Shown here piece after piece: positions 45,877 through 56,500 of a stretch of DNA of 64,000 bases. Where the stretch lies: assembly GCF_002838835.1 (NCBI RefSeq), contig NZ_NHPP01000009.1, forward strand, positions 62,001 through 126,000. The letters are read 5' to 3'. The position numbers and the translations under genes were made by a program. The stretch is from Siphonobacter sp. SORGH_AS_0500. Its GTDB lineage: Bacteria; Bacteroidota; Bacteroidia; Cytophagales; Spirosomataceae. The notes under the pieces were generated by a model, which was not told the DNA's origin, ran no database searches, and worked only from the letters and a program-made list of their open reading frames with translations. Positions within the stretch are counted from its first letter, which is position 1; each line of letters opens with the position of its first letter.

Positions 45877-46371
45877 TTATTCCCGCACCACCATCAAAGC
45901 ATCGCCTACGTTGATTTCACCTTCCTGAATAACCCGAGCCGTAATCCCGCCGTGGCTTCGCATGGCATTATACCCACCTACACCAAGGACTTCCTCCATA
46001 CGGCTACAGGGATGGCACTCGCCCGTGTATTCCAGAATAACTTCTCCAATTTGAAACCGTTTGTCTTTCAGAGCGTGCAGATTTACCCCTTTTACTAACA
46101 AATTCCGTCGCACATCGGCGGGGTCAATTTGTTCTTTACCCAGAAATGAAGCAACGGCTTGTAAATGCTCGGCTGAAATCAGCGTCACTTGCCGTTTGCT
46201 TTCGGGCTGGCCTTTATAGCGATCGCCGTCAAGGCCGGTACCAATACGAACGTATGCTTTCTGAGCTCCAATTACGGCTTTCCGCGGACCTGTTCGCAGA
46301 CCGATCCATTCCAGTTTTCCGGGTTGGGCAAAATGATTCATTAATGCCTGCATGGGCTTTTCTTCTGCCAT
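45877..46371 (-). CDS. MOSC domain protein
   Basis: 164 residues. The MOSC pattern is present: GLRTGPRKAV at the start, GLDGDRYKG, RRNLLVKGVNL, and the conserved catalytic-type Cys in TGECHPCSRMEEVLG. MOSC proteins bind a molybdenum cofactor or transfer sulfur; some handle N-hydroxylated compounds (YiiM-like). A second possible start is Met7. A hairpin (46406-46438) lies upstream. Confidence 0.85.
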   Translation of the reverse strand: MAEEKPMQALMNHFAQPGKLEWIGLRTGPRKAVIGAQKAYVRIGTGLDGDRYKGQPESKRQVTLISAEHLQAVASFLGKEQIDPADVRRNLLVKGVNLHALKDKRFQIGEVILEYTGECHPCSRMEEVLGVGGYNAMRSHGGITARVIQEGEINVGDALMVVRE

Positions 46372-46405
46372 AACTTCATTAGGTTTTTAAATAAGATACA
46401 TAAAA

Positions 46406-46438
46406 AAAGTGTTCATTCTCGGAGGAACGAACACTTTT
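46406..46438. terminator. Hairpin between the SusD and MOSC genes
   Basis: AAAAGTGTTC pairs with GAACACTTTT, with an inner GTTCATTC/GAACGAAC extension. It lies upstream of the MOSC start and downstream of the SusD terminator. It could stop leftward read-through from the SusD operon. Confidence 0.55.
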
Positions 46439-46552
46439 AGATGAGCGGGTTAGGATTCTTAGGGAATCAACGCCGTTTTCATAGCTATTTTAGAGGAAAG
46501 CAGGATGAGGTTCGGGGTTTAACCCGGTTGCATAAATAAAAGGGTTGAAGGT

Positions 46553-46580
46553 AAAGGGTTAGAGAGCAGGCTCTAACCCT
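46553..46580. terminator. Terminator downstream of susD
   Basis: AAAGGGTTAGAG pairs with CTCTAACCCTTT with a 6-base loop; it ends close to the SusD stop at 46589. A T-run exists on the plus strand and a shorter one on the minus strand. Confidence 0.6.
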
Positions 46581-46588
46581 TTTTTATT

Positions 46589-48214
46589 TTATTGAGCTGG
46601 GTAACCCGGATTCTGTTTCAGATTGGGGTTAGCCGCCAGCTGCCGTTGCGGAATCGGGTAAAGATTCTTGTTAGGATCATTCGATGGCGTGTGATCCCAC
46701 CAGGAGGCTGTCGTAAACTTACCGAAACGGATCAGATCCGTCCGACGCTTCCCTTCAAAGATGAACTCACGGCCACGTTCGGCCAGCATTTCATCCAGCG
46801 TTAAACTGGCTGTAGTATAAGGCACGAAATCTGCCGCAGCGAACGCCCGTTTGCGAACGGTGTTTACCAGTGTCAGGGCTTCGCCCGTAGCCTGGCCGCC
46901 ATTCTTACGCATCAAAGCTTCAGCTTTGTTGTAATAGATTTCCGTTAAACGGTAAAGCGACCAGTCGTTACTCCAGTATTTAGCTTCTGACTGACGGCCG
47001 GGACGATACTTATTGAAGCGAGCTCCGCTGTTTTCTTCACCCGTAATCATACTCGAAGCCGTTCCGTTTTCGCTTGCCCGACGGATTTCTTTCACAAAGT
47101 TTAATTGCTGGTCTTTGTATTCTTCCGTACCCAGTACCGGACGAGTCGGATCAGCGGCGTAGAACTGAGGGCCAATCAGGAACCACTCTTTTTTACGAAG
47201 ATCCTTATCATTAAAGGCATCGTAAGCCGAAGGTATCACGACGATCCCGTTGTTTCCATTACCATCACCATCGTAAATGAAACGCTGATTGAAATGATAG
47301 AAGTCACCATTCCAACCACAACGGGTAGGCGTAGCCTGAGCATCATACACTAACTGAAAGAGAATTTCTTTCGAGTTATTGTTGGTGTTATTATAGGTGG
47401 ACACCAAATCAGCGTCCAGCACGGGAGTTCCGTTTAGTCCACCCGTCTGACCGTTGATGATTTTGTCGCAAGCAGCAATACAATCATCCCAGCGAGGAGT
47501 TCCTGACCATACTTCTGCATTCAGGTATAACTCTGCCAGCATGGAGTAACCCGCTGCTTTGGTAATCCGGCCAATGTACTTCTGCTCCAGATTGGGCAGT
47601 AAGTCCACGCTTTCCTTGAGTTCTTTTTCAACGAAGGCAAACACCTCTGCCCGGGGACGCGTCTCAGGACTCGTTGGCGATCCTACCGTCGTAACGATGG
47701 GGATATTACCGTACATATCCATGAGCTTCATGTAATGATAAGCCCGGAAAACCCGCAATTCTGAAATGAAGGCGTTTTTGTCCGTTTCGCTTACGCCCGC
47801 CTTGGCAAAATCCACCCGGCTAAAATCACCTAAGGCATTGTTACAAAAACCAACACCGGTAAACATCAAACTGTAGGGATTCCAAACCGTATTCTCCGTA
47901 TAAGACCAGCTATGGCCATGCAGACGAATCCACTGGGCATCATCGTAGCCGTGACGACCTTTCTGCGGCCAGGCTAACTGATCGCCCGAAAGCTCGGTAA
48001 TCCGCCAGTGCCCGTTTTGGCCCGTCGGAGCTGTCCAGGCGTTGGCGTGCGTATACGGACGCAATACGGCTGAAAGGATTTCCTGACGGTTATTATAAAA
48101 CTTAGAGGCATCAATTTCATTATACAGCGTCTCGTCCAGGTTAGTACAGGCATTCGTACCCGAGAGAATCGCCAGCAAGCTTGCAAACACAAGCCCTTTA
48201 TAGGAACGTTTCAT
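46589..48214 (-). CDS. SusD/RagB family outer membrane nutrient-binding lipoprotein
   Basis: 541 residues: lipoprotein signal with lipobox TNAC (Cys23), N-terminal SusD-like part (residues 26-220), then the RagB/SusD C-terminal domain with TEIYYNKAEALMRKNGG, LVNTVRKRA and the AERGREFIFEGKRRTDLIRFG signature. It is the lid/binding partner of the SusC receptor directly upstream (12 bases). The operon holds no glycosidase, so the substrate (glycan, peptide or other) is not known. Confidence 0.92.
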   Translation of the reverse strand: MKRSYKGLVFASLLAILSGTNACTNLDETLYNEIDASKFYNNRQEILSAVLRPYTHANAWTAPTGQNGHWRITELSGDQLAWPQKGRHGYDDAQWIRLHGHSWSYTENTVWNPYSLMFTGVGFCNNALGDFSRVDFAKAGVSETDKNAFISELRVFRAYHYMKLMDMYGNIPIVTTVGSPTSPETRPRAEVFAFVEKELKESVDLLPNLEQKYIGRITKAAGYSMLAELYLNAEVWSGTPRWDDCIAACDKIINGQTGGLNGTPVLDADLVSTYNNTNNNSKEILFQLVYDAQATPTRCGWNGDFYHFNQRFIYDGDGNGNNGIVVIPSAYDAFNDKDLRKKEWFLIGPQFYAADPTRPVLGTEEYKDQQLNFVKEIRRASENGTASSMITGEENSGARFNKYRPGRQSEAKYWSNDWSLYRLTEIYYNKAEALMRKNGGQATGEALTLVNTVRKRAFAAADFVPYTTASLTLDEMLAERGREFIFEGKRRTDLIRFGKFTTASWWDHTPSNDPNKNLYPIPQRQLAANPNLKQNPGYPAQ

Positions 48215-48226
48215 TGAATTTCGAGA

Positions 48227-51200
48227 TTAGAATTGAACATTAAGACCAAGCGTGTAAGACTGCGTGCGTGGGTAGAAACCACGGCCATCGATACCCGGAG
48301 CCAGACCTGTATCTTCAATGTCAGGATCCACACCACGGTACTTGGTAATGGTCAACAGGTTACGACCTGTAGCGTAGAGACGAAGGTTTTTGATAACGGG
48401 AGAATTAAATTTCCAGTTATACCCCAGCGTTACGTTGTCAAGCTTCACAAATCCACCAGGCTCCAGGTAATAATCCGAATACTGGAGAGCATCGTTGATC
48501 TGGTTGTTGCGACCCAAAGCATCTTTCAGTACGTTCGTTGGCAAGTACACTTTGTTACCAAAGAAGGCCTGTTGCAGGTTCAGGATGTCATAACCCAGCT
48601 TTCCACGGAAGAATACCGTCAGATCAAAGTTTTTGTATCGCAGGTTGTTATTCCAGGATACCAGGAACTTAGGAATACCATTACCAATGTAGGTATAGTC
48701 TTCGTTAGCTACGATTTTGTCTGAAGTAACGGCTTCACCCGAAGCTTTGTAAAACAACCAGCGGCCTTCAGGAGTAAAGCCCGCAAAACGCTTGCCGTAG
48801 AAACTACCCAGTGAACCACCTTCAATGGTACGAATGGCATCACCTAATGCACCCGTTCCACCAATGGAACCAAAGTTCAAGTACGTAGCTTTGAATACAT
48901 CACTTGACAGTGAAACCAGACGGTTTTTCTGCGTACTACCTACTAAGTCTACATTCCAGCTAAAGTCTTTCTTCTTAATTACTGAACCACTCAGGCTTAG
49001 CTCAATACCGTTGTTATCAATCGTTCCTACGTTCGTAAACAGCGTAGACTGAATGTAGGGAGGTAACTGGGTATTAAAATCACCCAATAAATCAGAAGTA
49101 CGACGACGATACACATCAAACGTACCACTCAGGCGACCTTTGAATAAAGCAAAGTCCAAACCAATGTTTAACTCTGCCTTACGCTCCCAGCGAAGATTCG
49201 GGTTCGGGTTGTTACCCGGTCCGTAGGTTTGACGCCATACGCCATCATCGTTGAGGTAGAAGTTACCCGTGCCTAAACGTACCAGTGAGCGGTAGTTAGG
49301 AATCCCCTGGTTACCCGTAATACCATACCCTGCCCGCAGTTTCAAATCATCAAACACTTGAATGGACTTAATGAAGTTTTCCTGAGCCAGGTTCCAGCCT
49401 ACTGAAGCGGCGGGGAAGTTACCAAACTTGTTATTAGCACCGAAGCGTGATGAACCTTCGCGACGTAAGATGAACTGAGCAATGTATTTACCCTTGTAAT
49501 CATAGTTCAAACGCCCGAAGAACGCCACCAGCTTATTGTCTTCTTTGAAAGATCCCAAAGAAGATTTACCCAGGGCAATGAAGTTACCCGCTCCCAAGTT
49601 ATTCTCCTGGAACTGATCATTTAAGAAGCCAGAGTTGATACCTTCAAACCAGGAAGATACGCGGTACTGATAACTATAACCCGCTAAAGCTTTAAAACCA
49701 TGATGCTCAGCAAACTTGGTTTCGTATTCCAGCGTAGATTCGAACGTGCTTAAGTTATCGACGTAATTGTATTTACGAGCGTAACCCGTCCCGGCAATAG
49801 GCGTTCCGTTCAAGCTTTCCAAAATCGAGCGGCGGGAATCCCGGGGACGGTATTCGTTGTCATTGCGAACGTCATGCTGGATAGCCCCGAACGCACTTGC
49901 TTTGAATCCTTTAAAAGGTTCCAGCGAGAAACGAACGTCTGCAGAAGTCGTCTGTTGATCGCGGATGAGTTTTTCCTGGGCTAAGCGACCAATGGGGTTT
50001 ACCGTTGATCCTTCTTCGTAATAGCGGCCCGTATTATCAAATAACGGCTGCGTTGGGTTACGGCCCAGGGCGTTTTCAAAGTCACCCGCCTGTCCACCTA
50101 ACAAGTTAGCCTTGTTGAAGTTGGTAGCCAGGTTTACCGAAGTAGAAAGCAGGTTATTCAGAGACTTCTGGAACACGCTCAGACGACCGCCGTACTGACG
50201 ACGCCAGTTTTGAATCGCAATCGGATTAGCTTCGTTGTAGTACATCGAAACGCGGTAGTTGCTATTCGCTCCGCTACCTCCTGAAAGAGCCAGGTTATGG
50301 TACTGACTGATGTTTTTCTTATCTACTAACAGGTCATAGAAATCAGTGCTAGCTCCTAAATCACGCATCTGGCTCGCTTTAGGATTGCTCGGATTCTGCA
50401 TTGCAGCCCGCCAGTCACTAGCCGATAAGAATTGTGGACGACGGGTGATAACTTCCCGTTGAGCATACGTAGAATACGAAAGCGTAGGAGCTCCTCCTTT
50501 CCTTTTTTGGTGGTAATCAAAATTACCCCGGCATTACCCCGTGTTCCGTAGATAGCAGCAGCAGAACCGTCTTTTAGTACGTCAAAAGATTCGATATCAT
50601 CCTGTTGAAGAAGATCCAGGTTACCCCCAGGAATACCATCAATAACTACTAATGGACGCTGATCTCCATTAATAGAAACGATACCCCGAAGCTGAATCGA
50701 CGCCGAAGAGTTAGGGTTATTACCGGAGGCCCGCGTGATTTGCAGACCGGCTACTTTACCCTGAATCAAATCCAGTGGGCTGCGTGTACCGCCCTGATTG
50801 AAATCTTCCGTTTTAATGGTAGCTACTGAAGAAGTTACTTCCTGACGACGCTGCGTACCGTAACCCACTACCACCACTTCATTTAAAGATTTGATGTCTG
50901 ATTTTAATACTACATCAATCGTAGTGCGGTTAGCTACCTGAATTTCCTGGCTTACGTAGCCAATCGAAGAAACCACAATTGTAGCGTTGCCATCTGGAAT
51001 ATTCAGGGTATAACGACCATCCGCATTCGTTACCGTTCCTACGTTAGGCGTACCTTTGAGTAAGATCGTAGCACTGGGAACCGGACCACCCGTTTCATCA
51101 GTAACCAGACCCGTCACGGTAATTAGCGGACGACCGCTTTCCAGTTTACTAGGCATTACGAGGGTAATGTAGCGATCAATGAACGTGGGCTCCATGCGAC

Positions 51201-51561
51201 TGGCCCGAGTCAGAATAAAACGATTCCCTACCAGTTCAAATTTAATTTGAAGCGGTTGAAAAAAACGACGAAGTACCAGATCCAGACGTTCGTTAGCGGC
51301 ATTTAAATTGACCGAACGATGCGATTGAATCAGATCAGGACTATACGAAAATTTAATGTCAGCGGCTTTCTCAATCCGGGAAAGCACTTCGCTCACACTC
51401 TTGTTATTAAGCTCTACCGAAATCTTCTTATTTAATACTTCCTGTGCCCGGCTGTCTAAGGCCAGCGACACATTGGTAAACAAGGCTACGATAAAGAATT
51501 GGAGTACTGTTAATCGCATGATCTTCCACCCAATTTCTTTGGAAAATAACGGTTCTTTCAT
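48227..51561 (-). CDS. SusC/RagA TonB-linked receptor with STN domain (one-base frameshift)
   Basis: About 1,111 residues if the frame is restored, starting at ATG 51561 (MKEPLFSKEIGWK). Order: signal peptide, STN domain (SVEVL-type region, KISVELNNKSVSEVLSRIEK), CarboxypepD_reg-like domain (VTGLVTDETGGPVPSATILL), LNEVVVVGYGTQRRQEV, plug domain and a 22-strand barrel ending VQF. The STN domain implies signalling to the FecR/ECF pair next door. The frame breaks at 50498-50500 on an A3 run of the sense strand (GGAAAGG): with one more A it reads KGKGGAPTLSYSTYAQRE and joins MQNPSNPKASQM. As given it falls into 50356-51561 and 48227-50401 reading frames. Confidence 0.88.
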
Positions 51562-51775
51562 ACATTTGAAATGGTTTTTTTTGATCGAAAAACACAAATA
51601 GATCCCTGCATCCGTGCATGCGGATGGGCAGTAGGACAGCTCAACAGGGGATTTTGTTTGGAAGTCAGTGGTGGTAGGACACCGCTGGCTTCTTTTCATT
51701 TAGCAAGAGGGTATTAGGGCATGTAGTCGATAAAGTGCTGGTGGTTTAGTGTATGGTTTAGGTAATGAAATGTTT

Positions 51776-52863
51776 CTAGGGATGGCAACCGCGACCCGTA
51801 ACGGCTACAAATTCAGCTTCCGTGTTCCAAGTGGCTTCCAGGGTTTTACAAATAATGTCTAGTTTCTGGGAAAGCGTTCCTTCTTTCAGGTCAGTGGTTA
51901 TGCGGCAGTTTTGGAGCGAAGGATCTTTAAAAACTACCTTGATACCGTAAGCTTTCTCAATTTCAGCAAATACATCCTTTACCGGTACGGCATTGAAAAC
52001 CAGATTTACCGGACGAATGACAAACGTTTTCCGCTCCGCCAGGGCATTAACCGGACTCCGGAACATCTTCGCTTCTTTAATGGTGAAAACGACTTGCTCA
52101 TTGGGCGTGAGAATCATGTCCTCCCGCTCGTTTTTCTTAGTCTGTACATCTTTCTCAGGCGTTACAAAGACCTTCCCCGTACGAACCGTTACGGTAACAT
52201 TCGCATCTTTTTCGTAGGCCTTCACATTAAAGCTAGTCCCTAAAACTTTGGCTATTAATCCATTGGCATAAACCGTAAAGGGTTTTTTAGCATCTTCCAC
52301 TACTTCAAAGTAGGCTTCACCGGAAAGAGCAACCGGACGCGATTCTTTAGGAAATGGATTTTCGTAACGAAGGTTACTTCCTTTTTGAAGAATGACAGAA
52401 CTACCGTCGGGCAGGGAAACCAAACGAGGTTTTTGCTCAAAATTAGTCACCATAACTGAGTCAATCAGAGACTCTGGATTCTGTTGAGCAATCGTTTGTT
52501 CAATTTTAGTAGCAGGCGTACCCAGATTGAGCAAAGTAGTCCGCCTGCAATCACGATAACTGCAGCAGCAGCCCAACCCCAATACGGACGTTTTTTAAGA
52601 ACGGGCGTCTGCACCTGTTCTTTCACTCGCTGCCATATTTTCTCTTCCTCAGCGGAAGCATCCGAAACCTCGACCAATTCCTGACTGGCTCGGCTCAGAC
52701 GTTTGACTGACTCGATAGCCTGAATAATCTTTTCCTGTTGTTCAGGGTGTTCACGCAGGTAGTTTTCCCAATAAATCGAAGTCGATTCATCGGGAGTCTT
52801 CACCCATTTACGAAAAGATGGATTGTTAATAAAATCTTCCTGTGAGTCAGGCATTTGATCCAT
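51776..52863 (-). CDS. FecR family anti-sigma/sensor protein (one-base frameshift)
   Basis: About 362 residues when restored. The N-terminal cytoplasmic part (MDQMPDSQEDFINNPSFRKW) is followed by a transmembrane helix (WAAAAVIVIAGGLL, about 96-110), the FecR domain (LPDGSSVILQKGSNLRYENP, YFEVVEDAKKPFTV, GTSFNVKAYE) and a DUF4974 C-terminal domain. The frame breaks near 52532, where TGG has become TG; restored it reads GGLLWLNLGTPATKIEQ. As given, the halves are 52465-52863 and 51776-52582. It receives the signal from the SusC STN domain and controls the ECF sigma factor encoded 110 bases upstream. Confidence 0.88.
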
Positions 52864-52973
52864 GTACTGCGTGCGTTTCTAGTAGAGATAGCGGCGGCGG
52901 CCCTTTCTCAACTCAGTTTTTTAAATTATTTTTTCTAATAATTGGACTTCTAAAGGCTGTAAGCAGGAAAGCC

Positions 52974-53579
52974 TTAAAAATGTAAGCAGAAAAACGACAG
53001 TAGAATAATAGAATCCGAGAGTAGTTTTCGCAAAGAAGTGTAAGCCCGATTCAGGTGATTATTAACCGATTGCTGGTTAATGCCCATGATTCCCGCAATT
53101 TCTTCGGTGCTGAAATCATCGTAAAAAGCCAACAGAACAGCTTCTTTCTGCCGAGCAGGCAGATCACTAATCGCCTGTTTCAGGCGGGCGTTCTGAAAAG
53201 TAGTAGATTCCTCTTCAATCAGATTTGCCTCAATGGAAGGGCTAAAGTAATCAGGGATCTGATCCTCCGGGAAATCAATATCTTCCTGAGGAATCTGCAA
53301 ATCAGCCTGCCGAAGGTTATACAGGCGATTTCTTAAAACCCGGAATAAATAAAACTTGATGGTATGCAGGCTTTTCAGGTTTTCTCTCCGCTTCCAAAGC
53401 TCTACGTATACATCCTGAATGGCGTCTTCGACCATTTCTACGTCACTGGAAATCCGCTTTCCATACGAGAGAAGCATGGAAAAGTGATTTCGGTAGATTT
53501 GTTCAAAAGCCTTCAGTTCTCCCTGTTTAAAGGCAAGCCAAAGTTCTGTATCGTCCGTGTATGTCAATGATTTACTCAA
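52974..53579 (-). CDS. ECF RNA polymerase sigma factor
   Basis: 201 residues from a TTG start at 53579 (no in-frame ATG before region 2). Region 2 is FEQIYRNHFSMLLSYGKRIS, with MVEDAIQDVYVELWKRREN; region 4 is AISDLPARQKEAVLLAFYDD and IAGIMGINQQSVNNHLNRAY, an HTH. It is intact, unlike its FecR and SusC partners. It begins the minus-strand order sigma, FecR, SusC, SusD, the typical FecIR-style uptake locus. A TTG start with weak upstream signals may keep levels low. Confidence 0.9.
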   Translation of the reverse strand: MSKSLTYTDDTELWLAFKQGELKAFEQIYRNHFSMLLSYGKRISSDVEMVEDAIQDVYVELWKRRENLKSLHTIKFYLFRVLRNRLYNLRQADLQIPQEDIDFPEDQIPDYFSPSIEANLIEEESTTFQNARLKQAISDLPARQKEAVLLAFYDDFSTEEIAGIMGINQQSVNNHLNRAYTSLRKLLSDSIILLSFFCLHF

Positions 53580-53726
53580 TGATTGGTATTTCTAACCTTC
53601 GAATATAAGGCCGAAAAATTCTTACAAAAAAATATCATTTCTGTAACATTTCCCAGACTTGCGATGGCCTTCTTCTTTCTGGTATATTTTTTGAGCGTAT
53701 TACCAGGTCTATCAACCCTTAAAAAA

Positions 53727-53918
53727 ATGCCCTGGACTAAATCCGAATATCCCGACTCTTTGAAAAATTTCATGGCACCGATTCGAAACAAAGCCATTGA
53801 AATTGCAAACGCCTTAGTTGCCGACGGTCGCCCTGAAGATTCTGCCATTGCCATTGCTACTGAGAAAGCAAAAGAATGGGGCGAAAACCGAGGAAAGAAA
53901 ATCAGGAAATCACGCTAA
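53727..53918 (+). CDS. YdaT-like (DUF2188-like) small protein
   Basis: 63 residues starting MPWTKSEYPDSLKNF. The pattern MPW-x-x-x-x-YP-x-S-x-KN, then R-x-KAIEIANAL and AIAIATEKAKEWG matches a widespread family of ~65-residue proteins of unknown function. The open frame extends 48 codons upstream, but the conserved block starts at this Met. Highly charged, helical. A hairpin follows at 53942-53972. The family name is from memory. Confidence 0.65.
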   Translation: MPWTKSEYPDSLKNFMAPIRNKAIEIANALVADGRPEDSAIAIATEKAKEWGENRGKKIRKSR

Positions 53919-54280
53919 AAATTAGTGTTCAGTCCATTAACGAGAGAAGGGGCCCCTTTAGCCGCTTCTCTCATCAAAAATTCCAAAGCCTTATCAGGCC
54001 ATTGTTCATTAGGAACCAATCGTTCATTCCTATTTACATAGTATCGGGGCTAAAGGTCTGAGAACTGCCCCTTTGCAAAAGCACAGCTGAACTTGAGTGC
54101 GTATACGTTATCAGATCAGGAATGAACCTTTCAACTAAGGTATTCCAATCTAAGTATGTGCAGACAAAATTTAGGAAACCCTTTTCCATCAATATTCTGT
54201 TAGAGCTTAACCTATTTTTTACACTAAACTTTTCAATATTCCCGTTTCCCTATAAATTCTGAAATCCTTTGGTTTACCTT
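53919..54280. other. Intergenic region with a hairpin
   Basis: GAGAGAAG (53942-53949) and CTTCTCTC (53965-53972) form a stem with an inner GGC/GCC; no T-run. The remaining ~300 bases show no gene. Confidence 0.4.
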
Positions 54281-55151
54281 ATGAAATTAAAAACCTTACT
54301 AACCGCAGGCATTTGTATAGCCAGCCTTCACACCTTTGCTCAGGATGCCAAAAGTTTATTGGATGAAGGATTAAAAAAGGCTCAGGCGGGCCAGGTAAGT
54401 CAGGCCATTACGCTATTTAATCAGTCAATTGCCGCTAAAGACGATTACCCCGTTCGGCAAAGCCGGGGCATGGCTTATTCCTTACTACGGCAATATGAAA
54501 ATGCGGTGGAAGATTTCACGAAAGCCATTTCTTTCAAAGCCGACGCCAAGAAGTCAATGGTTGGACGCGGCGTAGCCGCAAGAAGCTAGCCGATTATCAG
54601 GGAGCTATCAGTGATTTCTCAGCGGCCATCAAAGTAGACCCTAAAATGGCAGAAGCTACTATAACCGGGCTTTGGTTTATGAATTGTTAGGAAATACCGA
54701 AAAAGCCTGCAATGATTACAAAGCGGCTCTCGCCAACGGACTGAAGCCAGCCGAGTTGAAAGTAGAGAGCTGTGCTAATCCACTGCCCGTTCCGGCTAAC
54801 CGAAAGCCTCTTTTACAACTCAGTGGTGTAGCTACGGACCCTAAATACGGCACTACAAAGACCAATCCCATCAAAGTAGGAACCAGCCCCGCCGGGGAAT
54901 ACGAAAACCTATCGACTTACATGGATTTGCTTCGGGATGGACAGAATAAAACCGTGGAATACAAAAAGACGGGAACGCTTCCGTATGCCTCTAACTATGC
55001 TCCTAACGGAAAGGGCACCATTGAGGTGCTGGAAGTGAATTACCGGGATTCTAAAAACATAGCCAAAAAGACGACTCTGTATATTACTATCTTCGACTTT
55101 GAAACGCCCAAAGCTCCCCTGGGATTTACCACGGTTAAGGCTCAAAGATAA
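54281..55151 (+). CDS. TPR repeat protein (two one-base frameshifts)
   Basis: About 290 residues if repaired, from ATG 54281 (MKLKTLLTAGICIASL) with a signal peptide ending FAQ. Three TPR-like helix pairs: ALFNQS-type (LLDEGLKKAQAGQVSQAITL), RQYENAVEDFTKAISFK and, after repair, YQGAISDFSAAIKVDP. Two bases are missing: near 54576-54577 (CC for CCC, restoring GVARKKLADYQGAI) and near 54657 (restoring EAYYNRALVYELLGN). The C-terminal part (about 180-290) is a Bacteroidota-specific beta domain I do not recognise (KVGTSPAGEYENLSTYMDL). As given, frames 54281-54589 and 54672-55151 remain. It may act in the periplasm. Confidence 0.72.
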
Positions 55152-55174
55152 ACGCAGGCATTTGCCAAAAAGAA

Positions 55175-55211
55175 ATCGTGAGCGATAGCGATAGCTGCTA
55201 TAACTCACGAT
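55175..55211. terminator. Hairpin downstream of the TPR gene
   Basis: ATCGTGAG pairs with CTCACGAT around a 21-base loop. It precedes a second, stronger hairpin. Confidence 0.5.
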
Positions 55212-55220
55212 CATCATAAT

Positions 55221-55255
55221 AAACGAGTTATAGAAATCCTTTCTATAACTCGTTT
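55221..55255. terminator. Bidirectional terminator
   Basis: A 16-bp perfect stem AAACGAGTTATAGAAA with a 3-base loop and its complement, followed by AACTTTTT on the plus strand, between the convergent TPR and lipoprotein genes. Confidence 0.8.
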
Positions 55256-55261
55256 AACTTT

Positions 55262-56071
55262 TTATATCTTCTCTTCCACTTTCTTCACGCCTACCTCATT
55301 AAAGAAAGTCTTCCAGTATTCACTTACGTTGGGATTATTGACTTTGGAAGAAGTGGTGGGTTCGAAAGGTAAAACAATCGATACTTCCACGGAGCTTAAA
55401 TTAGGATAACGTGCCTTCAACGATGCAGCGTCCGCTTTAGCCCAGGCATCAGCTTCGGCAGTGCTTTTGGGGGGCGTTTTATGAAAGTCCCGTCGACCCG
55501 GCTGCTTCATACTTTCCACCATGTCCGAAAAGTAATACACCTTTACGGCATACCCTTCGCCTACCCTTGCGTTAATAGCAGCCAGACTAGCCTGAATATC
55601 GGTTTGCTCACTACTCTTGCTGACGTTGGGAGTAGCGAGTTGAGCTAGGACCTGTTTGGCAAAATTCAAACGCTCCCGTTGCAGGGCCAAATCGTAACTG
55701 GCTTCGGCGGCTTCTACGTCCGTTTGGCTCATGCCTTCCGTAGCATCCAGCGTAGTTTGGCTGGTTAGATCCAGAGCTTTACTTTGAGCAGTATTTTCGT
55801 GAATCAGCCACACCTGTATGTTATCTCCCGCCCGACGGATCTCCTCCTGGACTAATGAGTTAATTACTTTCGTGTACTTTTTCTCCACAAAGTCTTTATC
55901 CTCATTTACACTGCGGGATTTATCCAAAAAGATGAGTGTACTGACTTTGCTAGCCTGCGGAGCAGTTTCCGTAACGGCGGTTTCAGTATTTTCTTTATTC
56001 TCTTCGGAACTAGTTCCTCCACAAGCAGACAGGAGAATCATAGTTCCTAACATGAACCAATGTTTTTTCAT
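55262..56071 (-). CDS. VWA-like lipoprotein
   Basis: 269 residues. Lipoprotein signal with lipobox LSAC (Cys17), an acidic/Thr-rich linker, then VSTLIFLDKSRSVNEDKDF, where DKSRS is a MIDAS-like D-x-S-x-S of von Willebrand A folds. The later YYFSDMVESM fits the same fold (D-M). Coiled-coil-like stretch around residues 130-160. It may bind a protein partner through a metal ion. It may share a transcript with the DUF1304 gene upstream (65 bases). Confidence 0.65.
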   Translation of the reverse strand: MKKHWFMLGTMILLSACGGTSSEENKENTETAVTETAPQASKVSTLIFLDKSRSVNEDKDFVEKKYTKVINSLVQEEIRRAGDNIQVWLIHENTAQSKALDLTSQTTLDATEGMSQTDVEAAEASYDLALQRERLNFAKQVLAQLATPNVSKSSEQTDIQASLAAINARVGEGYAVKVYYFSDMVESMKQPGRRDFHKTPPKSTAEADAWAKADAASLKARYPNLSSVEVSIVLPFEPTTSSKVNNPNVSEYWKTFFNEVGVKKVEEKI

Positions 56072-56135
56072 AATAAAGCTTTTCTTAAGGTAATCGAATC
56101 GGGTAGCTTTCCGAATACCTACGAAAAACGACTGG

Positions 56136-56500
56136 CTATGGCCGAAACCACGTTACGATCAGTCCCACTAATGCGGGCAAAGCCTGCACGAAAATAATGG
56201 AACGGGAAGCCGTCAGCCCTCCGTAGATACCCGCTACGGTTACACATCCTAAAAAAATAAAGCCACATTCTTCGACCACTCCGGATCCGAAATTCCTAAG
56301 GACCAAAATAATCCAGCGGCTAAAAAGCCGTTGTATAGTCCCTGATTAGCCGCTAAACCTTTCGTGGGCTCAAAAAGATGAGGGGGCAAACTTTTAAAAG
56401 TGGCTTTGCCTCGCGTGGTCCAGGCGAACATTTCCATCCAGAGAATATAAACGTGCTCTATAGCTACCAGAGCGATTAGAATCATGGAAAACGTCATCAT
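56136..56500 (-). CDS. DUF1304 membrane protein (one-base frameshift)
   Basis: About 121 residues with four transmembrane segments when repaired. The first 83 residues read MMTFSMILIALVAIEHVYIL through WSKNVALFF. At a T7 run of the sense strand (plus-strand A7, 56251-56257) the frame breaks; one more T gives LGCVTVAGIYGGLTASRSI and ALPALVGLIVTWFRP with a stop at 56136. The repaired C-terminus is that of the DUF1304 family (small membrane proteins of unknown role). Confidence 0.78.
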
